In this document: positions 26,889-37,518 of the stretch, piece after piece | Position numbering within the stretch: position 1 is the first letter of the stretch | Layout: each line of letters opens with the position of its first letter | Assembly: GCF_963668085.1 (NCBI RefSeq) | Contig: NZ_OY764058.1 | Coordinates: 310,001 to 374,000, forward strand | Direction: 5' to 3' | Source of the DNA: an uncultured Ilyobacter sp. | GTDB taxonomy: Bacteria > Fusobacteriota > Fusobacteriia > Fusobacteriales > Fusobacteriaceae | DNA length: 64,000 nucleotides | Translations under genes and position numbers: made by a program | The notes under the pieces: model-generated | Database searches by the model: none | Told to the model about the DNA's origin: nothing | The model's input: the letters and a program-made list of their open reading frames with translations, nothing else

Positions 26889-27947
26889 ATGAAAAAGCTT
26901 ATATTAATTATAACTATTGTCTTATTAACAGCTTGCGGTAAATCTAAAGAAGCACCAGTTGAAAAAAAAGAGGTCTTGAAAAGTGTAAAAAGTATGGAGC
27001 TAAAAAAAACTAAGGTCGAAAATATTAAGAACTATAACGGGGAACTTATTCCTCTAAATGAAGTAACTCATGTAACTGACACAGGAGGAGATGTAATAAA
27101 GATAAATTATCAAAATGGTGATTTTGTTGAAAAGGGAAAAGTCGTAATGGTTCTAGAAGATACAGATACCGAGGCTGCTTATTTAGAGTCTATGGGAGAG
27201 TATATGAAGGCCAAGTCAGATTATGAAACGAGTAAAATATCATATGGTAAATACAAGACACTTTTTGATAAAAAACTCATATCTGAAGACTCCTTTCTTA
27301 CTGTGAAAAATCAGTTTATCCAGAGTGAAGGAGCTAAGAAGATAGCCGAGTCACAATATCTGAAATCAAAAAAAGATTATGAAGAGCTCACAGTGAAGGC
27401 AAAGATCTCAGGGCTGGTAAGTGATCTTAGTATAAAAAATTATCAGAAGATAAGTGCAAATGAAAATCTTTTCACAATTGTAGACAACAGCAAGATGGAG
27501 ATAGGGATAGGTATAGCTGCTTCTGACCTTGAAAATATAAAAAAGGGCAACACAGCCAAGGTATATATAGATGATATAAAAGAAGAGGTGGCTGGAGTAA
27601 TAGAAAAGATAAACCCTGCATCAGACAGCGACACAAAAAAATACGAGGCTACAGTTCTATTAGAAAATAAAGACGGAAAATTGGTCAAGGGGATGTATTC
27701 TAAGTTAGAAGTGAGCAGCGGAGAGGTAGAAGGATTCTTTGTGCCAAAAGAATCAATAATGCTAAAAGATATGTATAATTATATCGCAGTTTCGAGAGAA
27801 GGACAGGCAATTATCTATAAGGTTGACCTAGGAATATCCTCAGACCAATATCAGGAGATAGTTTTTGATGACTATCAGCCGGGAGACAAAGTAATAATCC
27901 AGGGACAGTACCTTCTGAAGAATAATGACAAAATAAAGGAGGTATAG
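26889..27947 (+). CDS. RND periplasmic adaptor lipoprotein
   Basis: A 352-residue membrane-fusion protein. The lipobox LLTAC (Cys16) gives an inner-membrane-anchored lipoprotein. The lipoyl halves flank a short alpha hairpin (GDVIKINYQNGDFVEKGKV and LTVKAKISGLVSDLSI), followed by a beta-barrel domain (KGNTAKVYIDD) and the membrane-proximal end. It links the RND pump to the TolC protein. It is 4 bp from the pump gene. Confidence 0.92.
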   Translation: MKKLILIITIVLLTACGKSKEAPVEKKEVLKSVKSMELKKTKVENIKNYNGELIPLNEVTHVTDTGGDVIKINYQNGDFVEKGKVVMVLEDTDTEAAYLESMGEYMKAKSDYETSKISYGKYKTLFDKKLISEDSFLTVKNQFIQSEGAKKIAESQYLKSKKDYEELTVKAKISGLVSDLSIKNYQKISANENLFTIVDNSKMEIGIGIAASDLENIKKGNTAKVYIDDIKEEVAGVIEKINPASDSDTKKYEATVLLENKDGKLVKGMYSKLEVSSGEVEGFFVPKESIMLKDMYNYIAVSREGQAIIYKVDLGISSDQYQEIVFDDYQPGDKVIIQGQYLLKNNDKIKEV

Positions 27948-27951
27948 ACAG

Positions 27952-30900
27952 ATGAGCTTATCAAATTTTTCCATAAAAAAACCGGCTACAACTACAATGA
28001 TAATGATAGCCATGATATTTTTTGGATACCTAGGGCTTACAAAGATGCCTGTGGAAATGATGCCTAGTACCTCATACCCCATGGCAAAAATAAGTATAGA
28101 CTGGGACGGAGCAACTCCTGATGATGTAAATGACATGATAACTAAAAAGATAGAGGATGTTCTACCAAATATAGACGGGATAACCGAGTATAGCTCTACA
28201 TCTGAGGTAGGGCAGTCAAGTATAGAGGTCAAGTTTGATTACGGAACTGATATAGAGACTAAGATCACACTGATTCAGAATGAGATCAACCAGATAAGCG
28301 CAAAACTTCCTGATGATGCAGACGAACCTGTAATTAGAGAACAGTCAACATCTGGTATACCTGCAATGGTTCTAATGCTTGTAGGGGGAGATCCCATGGA
28401 GATGAGGACCTATGCCAATGCCACAGTGAAACCACTGATAGAAAGGATAGACGGAGTATCTCAGGTGCTCATAAGAGGGGGACAGGAACAGGAAGTTTTG
28501 GTGGAAGTGGACCCTGAAAAACTAGATAACTATAATATAGGTATAGAGGATATAAGTTCTATTATATCTGAAGCAAATGTAAATATTCCCGGAGGAACCC
28601 TTATGGAAGGGGAGAAAGAATATATAATAAAAGTAGAGGGAGAACTCTCAACTCCAGAGGAAATATCAGATATAGTGTTAAAAAATTCAAGTGGAAAACT
28701 TCTAAAGTTAAAAGATGTGGCAGATATAAGTATGTCCATAAAAGATAAAGATAGTATATTTAGAAACAGCGGTAAAGATGCCCTTGCATTAATTATAACA
28801 AAAACTGATAACGGAAATTCGGTAGAGATAGTAAATTCCATAAAAAAAGTATTAAAAAATGTCGAGGGGTCAATGCCTTTAAATACCCAGGTAAAGATAG
28901 CCCATGATTCCTCTACTACTATACTAAATTCTATTTCCAGCGTAAAAGAGAGTGCTTATACCGGGATAATTCTTGTCTCTATAATACTCTTTATATTCTT
29001 AAAAAATATTTCTGTAACAATGATAGTGGCTATGTCTATTCCCACATCTATAATTTTTACTTTTTTTCTACTAAATGCCATGGGGGTTAGTATCAATATA
29101 ATCTCTCTCATGGGTCTTTCCCTAGGGGTAGGAATGCTTGTAGATGATTCGGTGGTTGTCATAGACAATATATTCAGACGTCTTACTGAATTTAGAGAAA
29201 ATAAGGTTATTGCTTCAGAAAAGGGAGCCAGTGAAGTGACCCTACCTGTTATAACATCTTCTCTTACGACTATGGCGGTATTTTTACCCATGGTGTTTCA
29301 GGAAGGGATAGTGAAGAAGCAGTTTGGAGATATGTCTTACGCCATAAGTTTCTGTCTGACTGCCTCACTTGTAGTGGCGGTTATGTTTGTACCTATGATG
29401 TGCAGTAAGGTTCTCAAGAAAAATACAAATATAGCCCATGAAGGGGCTGTTATGAAATTTGTAAAGAAAAAGTATAAGGCAATTTTAAAACTAGCCTTAA
29501 GAAGAAGATTTTTGGTGGTCACAGGAGCGATACTTCTGTTTGTCGCCTCTATATTCATGTCAAAGACCTTAGGTGGGAGATTCCTTCCTACTCAGGACAG
29601 CGGTAATTTCGCCGTAATAGCATCCCTTCCATCTGGAGCCGATATAAAAATGGCTGACAGAATAGCAGGAATACTAGAGGAAAAGGCAAAGGATCTAAAA
29701 TATGCAACCAATTACTCTATTATGGGAGATACAGAAGACGTGGTATTAAACCTAAGTGCAGGTGAAAAGACATCCAGAGAAGAGAGTATGTATGATATTA
29801 TGAGCGACCTCAGAAAAAAATTCCAGGGGATTCCAGACGTAACTATTACGGTAGTTCCCGATTTTGTCAGAGGTGCCTCAGATGTAAATGACCTCGAGTT
29901 TGATCTTTATTCAGACAACGAAAAGCAGCTTGAAGTGATATCTGACCAACTAAAAGAAAAAATATCCGTAATTTCAGGACTGACAGATGTGAGTACCTCT
30001 CTTGAAGGTGGTAAGCCTGAGGGCAGGTTTATAATAGACAGGGAGAAGGCAAAATACTATGGTGTAAGTGTGTCAGATATAGCTACAATGATAGGAACTC
30101 AGATTAACGGTAGTGTCCCAATAACTATAAACAGCGACAATGATGAAATTGATGTTACTGTACAGCTGAAAAAAGAATACAGAGAGTCTAGCAAACTTCT
30201 TTTGGATTCTAGAATAGCCCTAGATAATGGTAAAAGTGTGAAAATATCTGATGTGGCCGACTATGTTGTAGTAGAAGGGCCCTCAAAGATAGAGAAAAAA
30301 GACAAAAAGAGAAAGGTGACTCTCTATGCCAACCTTGAAAAAGGAGCAGACCTTCAGAGTGCCGAGGTGAGCATTATATCAGAGCTTAATAAAATAGGAC
30401 TTCCAGACGGGGTTACCTATAGTTCTGGTGGAAACAACAAGGATATGGGGGCTATATTCAAACAGCTTGCTTCGACTTTTGTTGTGGCAGTTTTTCTCAT
30501 ATATTTCATACTGGTTTGGCAGTTTGAATCATTTGTGTTTCCCTTTATCATAATATTTTCTATACCTCTATCAACTATGGGTGCTATATTTGGCCTTTAT
30601 TTCACCGGGAAAAGTCTGGATGCCATGGTCTTTGTTGGGATAATTCTCCTAATAGGTATAGCAGTAAATAATGCCATTGTCCTCATTGAGTTTATAAATC
30701 AGAGGATAGATGCAGGGGATAACATTTCTAGAGCAATAATGACTTCTGGGGTCACAAGACTCAGACCAATACTCATGACAACGATGACAACTGTCCTCGG
30801 GATGGTACCTCTAGCAATAAGCAACGGTGAAGGAGCCGAGATGTATAACGGAATGGCCTTTGTGGTTATATTTGGTCTAAGTTTTGCCACTATATTGACT

Positions 30901-31014
30901 CTGGTGTTAATACCGTCTGTTTATTATATTGTAGAGGATATAAGAGAATATTTTATTGCACTGTGGAGGAAAAAATATCCTGAAAATACTGAGATAGAAA
31001 GTGAAATAATATAG
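27952..31014 (+). CDS. RND-family efflux pump (AcrB/MdtB type)
   Basis: A 1020-residue proton-driven pump with twelve membrane segments and two large periplasmic loops. TM4 carries the proton-relay aspartates in GMLVDDSVVVIDN; the second half has GIAVNNAIVLIEF. It exports drugs, detergents or similar amphiphiles through the TolC channel. Length is normal for HAE1-type pumps. Last gene of the three-gene operon; a MerR gene follows 78 bp downstream, and no terminator was seen between. Confidence 0.95.
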   Translation: MSLSNFSIKKPATTTMIMIAMIFFGYLGLTKMPVEMMPSTSYPMAKISIDWDGATPDDVNDMITKKIEDVLPNIDGITEYSSTSEVGQSSIEVKFDYGTDIETKITLIQNEINQISAKLPDDADEPVIREQSTSGIPAMVLMLVGGDPMEMRTYANATVKPLIERIDGVSQVLIRGGQEQEVLVEVDPEKLDNYNIGIEDISSIISEANVNIPGGTLMEGEKEYIIKVEGELSTPEEISDIVLKNSSGKLLKLKDVADISMSIKDKDSIFRNSGKDALALIITKTDNGNSVEIVNSIKKVLKNVEGSMPLNTQVKIAHDSSTTILNSISSVKESAYTGIILVSIILFIFLKNISVTMIVAMSIPTSIIFTFFLLNAMGVSINIISLMGLSLGVGMLVDDSVVVIDNIFRRLTEFRENKVIASEKGASEVTLPVITSSLTTMAVFLPMVFQEGIVKKQFGDMSYAISFCLTASLVVAVMFVPMMCSKVLKKNTNIAHEGAVMKFVKKKYKAILKLALRRRFLVVTGAILLFVASIFMSKTLGGRFLPTQDSGNFAVIASLPSGADIKMADRIAGILEEKAKDLKYATNYSIMGDTEDVVLNLSAGEKTSREESMYDIMSDLRKKFQGIPDVTITVVPDFVRGASDVNDLEFDLYSDNEKQLEVISDQLKEKISVISGLTDVSTSLEGGKPEGRFIIDREKAKYYGVSVSDIATMIGTQINGSVPITINSDNDEIDVTVQLKKEYRESSKLLLDSRIALDNGKSVKISDVADYVVVEGPSKIEKKDKKRKVTLYANLEKGADLQSAEVSIISELNKIGLPDGVTYSSGGNNKDMGAIFKQLASTFVVAVFLIYFILVWQFESFVFPFIIIFSIPLSTMGAIFGLYFTGKSLDAMVFVGIILLIGIAVNNAIVLIEFINQRIDAGDNISRAIMTSGVTRLRPILMTTMTTVLGMVPLAISNGEGAEMYNGMAFVVIFGLSFATILTLVLIPSVYYIVEDIREYFIALWRKKYPENTEIESEII

Positions 31015-31092
31015 AAATATAAATATTGTATAAAACTCTTCCCCCTTATCTGCTATAATTTATTAAGCAAGATTTAGGGGGAATTTTATTTT

Positions 31093-31902
31093 ATGGAGAA
31101 ACTGTTTACAATAAGTGAAATATCTAAAATAAGTGGAGTATCGGCACACACACTCAGATATTATGATAAGGCAAACATCCTGAAACCAAAGAAAAGAGAT
31201 GAAAATAACGGTTATAGGTACTATACATCAGGTCAGCTTGGTGTATTAGAAATAATTGTTCATCTCAGGAGCTTAGAATTTCCTCTGGAGTTTATAAAAG
31301 AGCATCTTGATAAATTAGATTACAACTATACACTGGGTTTGATAGAAAAAAGAATCTCTGAAAATAAAATAGAAATAGAAAAACTTATGGAGATAGAGAA
31401 AAATCTTAAAATACAAAAAAAATATTTTACAGGTCTTTTAAAAGCAGATAAAATTGTGAATAAACCTTTTCTTGAGGACTATGATGAGATGAAGGGGATA
31501 CTTGTAGAAAAAATTTCAGAGAAAGAAGAAGAAAATAGAATGTATTTTTTTAATAAAATTAATGAAATTTTTGGTGACCGGAATTCGAGACGGAAAGCTT
31601 CGGTGGGCTTGATTATAGATAAAAATAACCTAGAAAATAGAAATTTAAAAAAAGACAAGTTTGTTATTTTCCGAGAGAAAAAATCTTATGAAAATACTTA
31701 TATTTTAGAGAAGGGAAGGTATGCCTGCGTGTATGGAAAAGGTGCACCTATTAAAGAGGAAAGTATAAAATTATTTATGAAATGGATAGAAGATAATAAC
31801 TATGAGACTATAGGGGATATTTTTCTAGAATTCATGGGTGGACCAGGAATTAGTAAGAACAGAGAGAGTTTTTTACACATGACAAGAATAAAGATAAAAT
31901 AA
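31093..31902 (+). CDS. MerR-family regulator with effector-binding domain
   Basis: A 269-residue regulator. The N-terminal winged HTH is FTISEISKISGVSAHTLRYY with the wing ENNGYRYY. A long dimer helix follows (residues ~75-125). Residues ~145-269 resemble a GyrI-like effector domain, as in BmrR/TipA regulators that bind multidrug ligands. Position after the RND operon suggests it controls that pump. RBS TTAGGGGGAATT; a TATAAT occurs at 31054-31059. Confidence 0.87.
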   Translation: MEKLFTISEISKISGVSAHTLRYYDKANILKPKKRDENNGYRYYTSGQLGVLEIIVHLRSLEFPLEFIKEHLDKLDYNYTLGLIEKRISENKIEIEKLMEIEKNLKIQKKYFTGLLKADKIVNKPFLEDYDEMKGILVEKISEKEEENRMYFFNKINEIFGDRNSRRKASVGLIIDKNNLENRNLKKDKFVIFREKKSYENTYILEKGRYACVYGKGAPIKEESIKLFMKWIEDNNYETIGDIFLEFMGGPGISKNRESFLHMTRIKIK

Positions 31903-31941
31903 CTGTAATAAAGTGTTTTTAGCAATCTGTGGGGTGAAAGT

Positions 31942-32607
31942 TTGAAGGAAAAAAGTTTAATAATAGGCGGATTAATAACGATTATTTTAGGGGCTTTTGT
32001 TTTTTTTAATAGGAGTCCGTTAAAAATAGAACTGCCAAAAGGGCGGGAGAGTGTTTTAGTGTGTTTCGGAGACAGCCTAACTGCAGGTATAGGGGCTCCT
32101 AGAGGTAAAAGTTATCCTGATTATCTAAAAAATTATCTAGATGTGAAAATCGTAAATAAAGGCGTCCCAGGTGAAACAGCGTCACAAGGCAGGGAGAGAT
32201 TTGAAAAAGATGTATTGAGCCTTGATCCAGACATAGTTATAATAGAATTTGGAGCCAATGATTATTTCAGAAAAACCCTCAGTCAAAATACCAGAGGTCA
32301 CATGGAGTTTATGGTTGACAGGCTTTTAGACAGGGGAACAGTGGTTTTTATAGCAAAGTTTTTCCCTGAAAAATCCATAGTTTCATTTATAAAGTCAAAG
32401 GATAAGAAAGAATACGATAAGATGTACAAAGAACTTTCCTCTAAGGACAATGTTTTTCTTATTGAAGATATATGGGGTGAAGCTTGGGGTCGACCAAAGT
32501 ACATGAATGACACAGTTCACCCCAATGAATATGGTTATAAAATAATGGCTGATAAATATTTTGAAGCTGTCAAAGATCTATTTGAATATAATAATCTCTT
32601 AAAATAG
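31942..32607 (+). CDS. SGNH/GDSL esterase (TesA-like)
   Basis: A 221-residue hydrolase with an N-terminal membrane anchor or signal helix (residues ~6-24). The four SGNH blocks are present: FGDSLTAG (Ser nucleophile), GVPGETASQG, FGANDY and DTVHPNEYG (Asp-His). It hydrolyses esters or thioesters, likely outside the membrane. The start is TTG at 31942 after GGGGTGAAAG. Only 39 bp from the MerR gene, so probably co-transcribed. Confidence 0.88.
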   Translation: MKEKSLIIGGLITIILGAFVFFNRSPLKIELPKGRESVLVCFGDSLTAGIGAPRGKSYPDYLKNYLDVKIVNKGVPGETASQGRERFEKDVLSLDPDIVIIEFGANDYFRKTLSQNTRGHMEFMVDRLLDRGTVVFIAKFFPEKSIVSFIKSKDKKEYDKMYKELSSKDNVFLIEDIWGEAWGRPKYMNDTVHPNEYGYKIMADKYFEAVKDLFEYNNLLK

Positions 32608-32640
32608 AAATCAGCCGGGAAATACCAGGCTGATTTTTTT
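32608..32640. terminator. Bidirectional terminator
   Basis: Stem AAATCAGCC (32608-32616) with GGCTGATTT (32628-32636) and a T-run, between convergent genes. Confidence 0.85.
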
Positions 32641-32650
32641 ATAGAATATT

Positions 32651-33397
32651 TTATTTTTTCTTGAACATATGTATTAGGTGTTTCTTTCCAAGTCCTGAAA
32701 GCATCGGTACCTTGTAGAGAGAATCCATCAATTTATGATGTTTTTTTTCTTCCATGTTTAGAAAACGGTAAAATGAAAGGATTTCTCTGTTGATGTGAGC
32801 ATCACTTCCAAAGGTGGCGTTTAAATTATATCTTTTTCTCAGATCTTTAGCAGTGAGATTTCTTTTTTTTGAAAGGGAGTGGTTATATGTCTCGAGAGAA
32901 TCTACTATTTCTAACACATTAGAAAGATAATGTTTATTCTTGAGAAAATTTTTCTGAGCCATCCCGTTTATATGGGGGACGGAAATATGGCAGCCTCTGC
33001 CTTCTAGAATGTCTAAGAAATAAAAAACATCCTTAGTAGTTCTAGCCATTCTATAGGGGTGTTTATTTCCCTCTACCTCTCTAACATAAAACTCTTCTAA
33101 GTCTTCGAAGTTTTTGAAGTAAACTAGCAGTTCAAAGCCGTCTTCACATCCGAGCTCTATCCCAGGAACCACATTGGCTCCAAGTTCGGCTATTTTTACA
33201 GCACCTCTGATTTCGTTATGGTCTGTTATGGAAATCAGGTGTTTTTTTTCATTCAGAAAATCTATAAAAAATTTTGGGGTATTATACCCGTCTGAAGCAC
33301 TTGTATGTAAGTGGAGGTCGAGATAAATTGTGTCGTCCTTTGGTTTAAAGTCATAAAATTCACTAAAATAATCTGATAATTTATCAAATTCAATCAT
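32651..33397 (-). CDS. PHP-domain phosphoesterase
   Basis: A 248-residue metal-dependent phosphoesterase of the PHP family. Metal motifs DLHLHTSASDGYNTP (residues 27-41), SITDHNE, GIELGCE and a late GSDAHINRE are intact. Related proteins hydrolyse nucleotide or phosphate esters; the substrate is unknown. It follows cls by 13 bp on the same strand and may share its transcript. Confidence 0.85.
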   Translation of the reverse strand: MIEFDKLSDYFSEFYDFKPKDDTIYLDLHLHTSASDGYNTPKFFIDFLNEKKHLISITDHNEIRGAVKIAELGANVVPGIELGCEDGFELLVYFKNFEDLEEFYVREVEGNKHPYRMARTTKDVFYFLDILEGRGCHISVPHINGMAQKNFLKNKHYLSNVLEIVDSLETYNHSLSKKRNLTAKDLRKRYNLNATFGSDAHINREILSFYRFLNMEEKKHHKLMDSLYKVPMLSGLGKKHLIHMFKKK

Positions 33398-33410
33398 AAA
33401 GATTACCCCC

Positions 33411-34859
33411 TTAGAGAATTGGAGAAAATAGTCTGCTGATGGATTCTTTGAATTTTACCAAGAGTTTTCTGTTATGGTAAATTTCTTTAGTTATGGATGG
33501 GCTATCTGCCAAATCCTCTATAAATGTTGCCTTTAGTTTTTTTACTGTGTCAGAATCATATATAAAAGCATTTATTTCAAAATTTTGATAAAAACTCCTA
33601 TAGTCAAAATTGGAGCTTCCCACAGTTGCCACCTCATCATCTACAATGACTACTTTGCTGTGTAGAAATCCATTTTTATAGGAATAAAACTTCACTCCCA
33701 TGGTTATCATCTCTCCTACATATGAGTGAGTTGCCCAATAGACCATTAGGTGGTCGGGCTTATTGGGAATCATGATCTTTATACTCACCCCAGAAAGTGA
33801 AGCTATTTTCAAGGCTTCAAAAATGTTGTCATCAGGTATGAAATAAGGGGTCTGGATATAAATATATTTTTTTGCCTTTGTTATCATATGAAGGATAGCG
33901 TCTCTTATAAGGTGGAATTCATAATCGGGGGCGCTTCCTACAATCTGTATAGAGGAATTCCCTATCTTTTGTTTTTCAGGAAAGTATCTTTTTTCGTCAT
34001 GCCTGCTTCTGGTTTTTTTCCCAAAACTAAAAAACTTCTGATTTTTTATAAAATCCCAAGATGAAAAAAATTCTTTTTGAAGCTCATTTAAGACTTCTCC
34101 GTTCAATTTTATATGTGTGTCCCTCCAGTTTCCTAGAGAGCCTTTTCCTATGTAAGCATTTCCAATATTAAATCCCCCAATATAGCCTGTTTTTGCATCA
34201 ACTATACAGATTTTTCTGTGAGTTCTATAGTTGGCTCTAAGGTTTATAAAGGGAAAATAAGAGGGGAAGAAAACCAATACATCGATTTTTGAATTTCTGA
34301 GTTCTTCAATTTTTTTTAATGGAAGTTTTCTGCATCCCACACCGTCTAATATTAGTTTGACTTCTACACCGGATTTTGCCTTTTCCTTTAAAATAGAAAA
34401 GAATTCTTTTCCCAAAGAATCATTGTCAAAGATAAAATATTCCATGTGTATATAAGAGCTTGCTTTTTTTAATTCATCTTTCATGTCATGAAAAAGTTTT
34501 TTTCCATCAGTGAAAATTTTTATGTTGTTTGAAAAAGTCAATCTATTTTTCCCGGTAAACTCTAAATACTGTATCATCTGTTCCCATTTTTCAAGTTTTT
34601 TTGCTTCATTATTTTCAGAAGGGGTGGTATATCTGAAAATATTTCTCATATAAAACTTTTTACTTAGTCTTTTTTTTCTGAAACTCAAACCGAACATCAG
34701 ATAAGAAACAAATCCTATATAAGATGTAAGAACAAGAACTGTTATCCAGAACAAGCTATAGACAGGTTTTTTTCTTTCAAAGAAGATTATAACTACCACA
34801 AAAAATATATTTATAAAGTAAATATATTTGGCAAAGAAAATCAGATGTTCGAGAACCAT
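33411..34859 (-). CDS. cls: Cardiolipin synthase
   Basis: A 482-residue phospholipase-D-type enzyme joining two phosphatidylglycerol molecules into cardiolipin. Two N-terminal membrane helices (residues ~8-28 and ~35-55) anchor it. The two HKD motifs are HRKICIVDAKTGYIGGFN near residue 218 and HSKVVIVDDEVATVGSSNFD near residue 400. Length equals that of Gram-positive type Cls. RBS GAGGTG. Confidence 0.93.
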   Translation of the reverse strand: MVLEHLIFFAKYIYFINIFFVVVIIFFERKKPVYSLFWITVLVLTSYIGFVSYLMFGLSFRKKRLSKKFYMRNIFRYTTPSENNEAKKLEKWEQMIQYLEFTGKNRLTFSNNIKIFTDGKKLFHDMKDELKKASSYIHMEYFIFDNDSLGKEFFSILKEKAKSGVEVKLILDGVGCRKLPLKKIEELRNSKIDVLVFFPSYFPFINLRANYRTHRKICIVDAKTGYIGGFNIGNAYIGKGSLGNWRDTHIKLNGEVLNELQKEFFSSWDFIKNQKFFSFGKKTRSRHDEKRYFPEKQKIGNSSIQIVGSAPDYEFHLIRDAILHMITKAKKYIYIQTPYFIPDDNIFEALKIASLSGVSIKIMIPNKPDHLMVYWATHSYVGEMITMGVKFYSYKNGFLHSKVVIVDDEVATVGSSNFDYRSFYQNFEINAFIYDSDTVKKLKATFIEDLADSPSITKEIYHNRKLLVKFKESISRLFSPIL

Positions 34860-35015
34860 AGCATTTCACCTCAAGCTCTTGTCTTTAATATAGTTATACA
34901 AAAGTAAAGTTGTTTTCCTCGAGTTATTTTTTTTAAATTAGCTAAATAAAATATAAAGGAAATTACTTATAACTTTGTAACTAATAGTTGAAAAACATAA
35001 AAGGAGGAGATCACT

Positions 35016-37397
35016 ATGGCTGATAATAATAATAACATAACAGAACTTGTTAGTGTCAATGAGATAATGCCGGAAAAACTCGTAATTCTTCCCATTGTAA
35101 CAAGACCTGTTTTTCCTAATATAATGATTCCTATAACTTTTTCAGGGGGACAGTTCCTTGAAGCAATAAGAAAAGTGGAAGAAAAAGAAAATAGGTTGAT
35201 GGGACTTGTTTATACAAAAGAAATAGACGAAGTCGATCTTTTTAAATCCAAGCTTTATGAAGTGGGGACTGTTGTTAAAATCCACAAGATTACGCCTATT
35301 TCTCCAAATACAGTACAGATAATAGTACAGGGGATAAGCAGATTTAAGAAGATAAAAACAGTAGAAGAGACTCCGCTTCTAACTTGGAATGTAGAATACA
35401 ACCAGGAACCTAGCGGGGCTCCCAACGATGAGGTACGTGCATATATGCTCGCTATCATGACATCTCTAAAAGAGATATTTAAGGTGAATCCTATCATGCA
35501 GGAAGAACTGAAACTTCTCATGTCTCAGGTGTCCTATGATAAGCCTAGTATACTCATGGATCTTATAGCTGCTATGTTAAAGATTGAAAGCAGAGAACTG
35601 CAGGAACTTTTAGAAGAATTTAATCTAGAGGAAAGGTGCAGAAAGCTCCTGACTCTTCTTAAAAAAGAGTTGGAGATATCTCAGCTTCAGGAAAAAATAC
35701 AGAGGCAGATCGAAGACAAGGTAAGCAAACAGCAGAAAGATTACTTTCTTAGAGAACAGCTAAAGCTCATAAAAAAAGAACTCGGAATGGAAAAAGATGA
35801 TAAGCAGGCTGAAATAGATAAACTGATAGAGAGATTATCAGAGATAGAACTTTCAGAAGAGGCTAAAAATGTCGTAGAAGAACAGTTTGAAAAGTTAAAA
35901 ATGATCGATCAGAGCTCTCCTGAATATCATGTGACCAGGTCTTATATACAGTCTATAATAGAACTTCCTTGGGGTATATATTCTGATGACAGGCTGGATG
36001 TAAAAAAAGCCAGAACCATACTAGATAAGGACCACTATGGACTGCAGGATGTAAAAACTAATATACTTGAATTTATAAGTACGATTATGAAAACAGGAAA
36101 TGTAACCGGTTCTATACTTTGTCTTGTAGGTCCTCCAGGAGTGGGAAAAACCTCTATAGGTAAGTCTATAGCCAATACTCTCAACAGAAAATTTTATAGA
36201 TTTTCTGTAGGAGGAATGAAGGATGAGGCTGAGATAAAGGGACACAGGAGGACTTATATAGGGGCTATGCCGGGTAAAATAATACAGGCCCTAAAAAGAG
36301 TTGAAACTTCAAATCCCGTGATAATGTTAGATGAGATCGACAAAATAGGAAACAGCTATCAGGGGGACCCTGCATCTGCACTTTTAGAAGTGCTAGATCC
36401 AGAGCAAAACAGAGACTTTTTGGATCATTACCTAGATGTCAGGTACGATCTTTCCAAGATATTATTTATTACAACTGCAAATACAATGGATACGATACCA
36501 AAACCACTTCTTGACCGTATGGAGGTTATTCAGCTTCCTGGTTATATAATGGAAGAGAAACTAGAGATAGCCAAGAGGTTTTTGATCCCGAATCAGATGA
36601 AGGAGCACGGCCTCACGAAGCAGGAGGTAAACATAAACAAGGGTGCCATAGAAGATACGGTAGATAAGTATGCCAGAGAAGCAGGTGTGAGAAATCTAGA
36701 AAAAAATATAAGGAAAATCATGAGGAAAACAACCCTTCGTATAGCAGAGGGGGATGTGAATAAAGTTAGCATTACTAAGAAAAACCTAGAAGACTTTTTA
36801 GGTCAGCCAATATTTATAACAGAGGAACTCTATCAGAGGTCAGTGCCAGGAGTTACTCTAGGACTGGCATGGACATCTATGGGAGGAGCTACACTGTATA
36901 TAGAGGCTACAGGTATAAGTAACAAAGAAAAAGGATTCAGACTCACAGGACAGCTAGGAAGTGTCATGAAAGAATCTGCAGAAATAGCTCACTCCTATGT
37001 GAGATCTTACCTCAACAAGGAAAAGGACTGTTCTGAAGAGGAAAGAAGCTATTTTGACAAAAATACAGTACACCTTCATGTTCCAGCTGGGGCAACTCCT
37101 AAAGACGGGCCTTCTGCAGGGATAACAATGGCCTTAGCCTTATACTCTCTCGCAAAGGGAAAAGCCGTGAGAAAGGACGTGGCTATGACTGGTGAACTGA
37201 CACTTACAGGAAAGGTGTTGCCTATAGGGGGAATAAGGGAAAAAACAATCGCTGCAAGAAGAGTTGGGATTTTTGAGCTTATAATTCCTAAAGACAACAG
37301 AAAGGATTATGAACGTCTTCCAGATTATATAAAAGAGGGAGTTAAAGTTCATTTTGTAGATTATTTTGAAGATGTCATTAAAGCTGCATTTGACTAG
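35016..37397 (+). CDS. lon: ATP-dependent Lon protease
   Basis: A 793-residue cytoplasmic AAA+ serine protease. The N-terminal substrate-recognition domain (EKLVILPIVTRPVFP) is followed by the ATPase module (Walker A GPPGVGKTSIGKS, Walker B VIMLDEIDKIG) and the protease domain with the catalytic Ser in PKDGPSAGIT and Lys in TGKVLPIGGIREK. It degrades misfolded and regulatory proteins. RBS AGGAGGAG. No CIRCE element was seen upstream. A terminator follows. Confidence 0.97.
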   Translation: MADNNNNITELVSVNEIMPEKLVILPIVTRPVFPNIMIPITFSGGQFLEAIRKVEEKENRLMGLVYTKEIDEVDLFKSKLYEVGTVVKIHKITPISPNTVQIIVQGISRFKKIKTVEETPLLTWNVEYNQEPSGAPNDEVRAYMLAIMTSLKEIFKVNPIMQEELKLLMSQVSYDKPSILMDLIAAMLKIESRELQELLEEFNLEERCRKLLTLLKKELEISQLQEKIQRQIEDKVSKQQKDYFLREQLKLIKKELGMEKDDKQAEIDKLIERLSEIELSEEAKNVVEEQFEKLKMIDQSSPEYHVTRSYIQSIIELPWGIYSDDRLDVKKARTILDKDHYGLQDVKTNILEFISTIMKTGNVTGSILCLVGPPGVGKTSIGKSIANTLNRKFYRFSVGGMKDEAEIKGHRRTYIGAMPGKIIQALKRVETSNPVIMLDEIDKIGNSYQGDPASALLEVLDPEQNRDFLDHYLDVRYDLSKILFITTANTMDTIPKPLLDRMEVIQLPGYIMEEKLEIAKRFLIPNQMKEHGLTKQEVNINKGAIEDTVDKYAREAGVRNLEKNIRKIMRKTTLRIAEGDVNKVSITKKNLEDFLGQPIFITEELYQRSVPGVTLGLAWTSMGGATLYIEATGISNKEKGFRLTGQLGSVMKESAEIAHSYVRSYLNKEKDCSEEERSYFDKNTVHLHVPAGATPKDGPSAGITMALALYSLAKGKAVRKDVAMTGELTLTGKVLPIGGIREKTIAARRVGIFELIIPKDNRKDYERLPDYIKEGVKVHFVDYFEDVIKAAFD

Positions 37398-37403
37398 CAT
37401 TAA

Positions 37404-37430
37404 CCCCTGTCTGAAAAGGCAGGGGCTTTT
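37404..37430 (+). terminator. Terminator of lon
   Basis: Stem CCCCTGTC (37404-37411) with GGCAGGGG (37418-37425), one G-U, then a T-run. Confidence 0.88.
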
Positions 37431-37451
37431 ACTTTTCTTTTGTTTTTAAGG

Positions 37452-37480
37452 TTGTGCAATGGTTATTAATAGGGTATACT
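37452..37480 (+). promoter_or_regulatory. Promoter for the SIR2-like gene
   Basis: TTGTGC (37452-37457) and TATACT (37475-37480) with 17-base spacing, between the lon terminator and the SIR2-like start. The gene is therefore separately transcribed. Confidence 0.65.
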
Positions 37481-37518
37481 AAGCTAAGAAATGATTAATA
37501 TTTATAAGGAGTAAATTT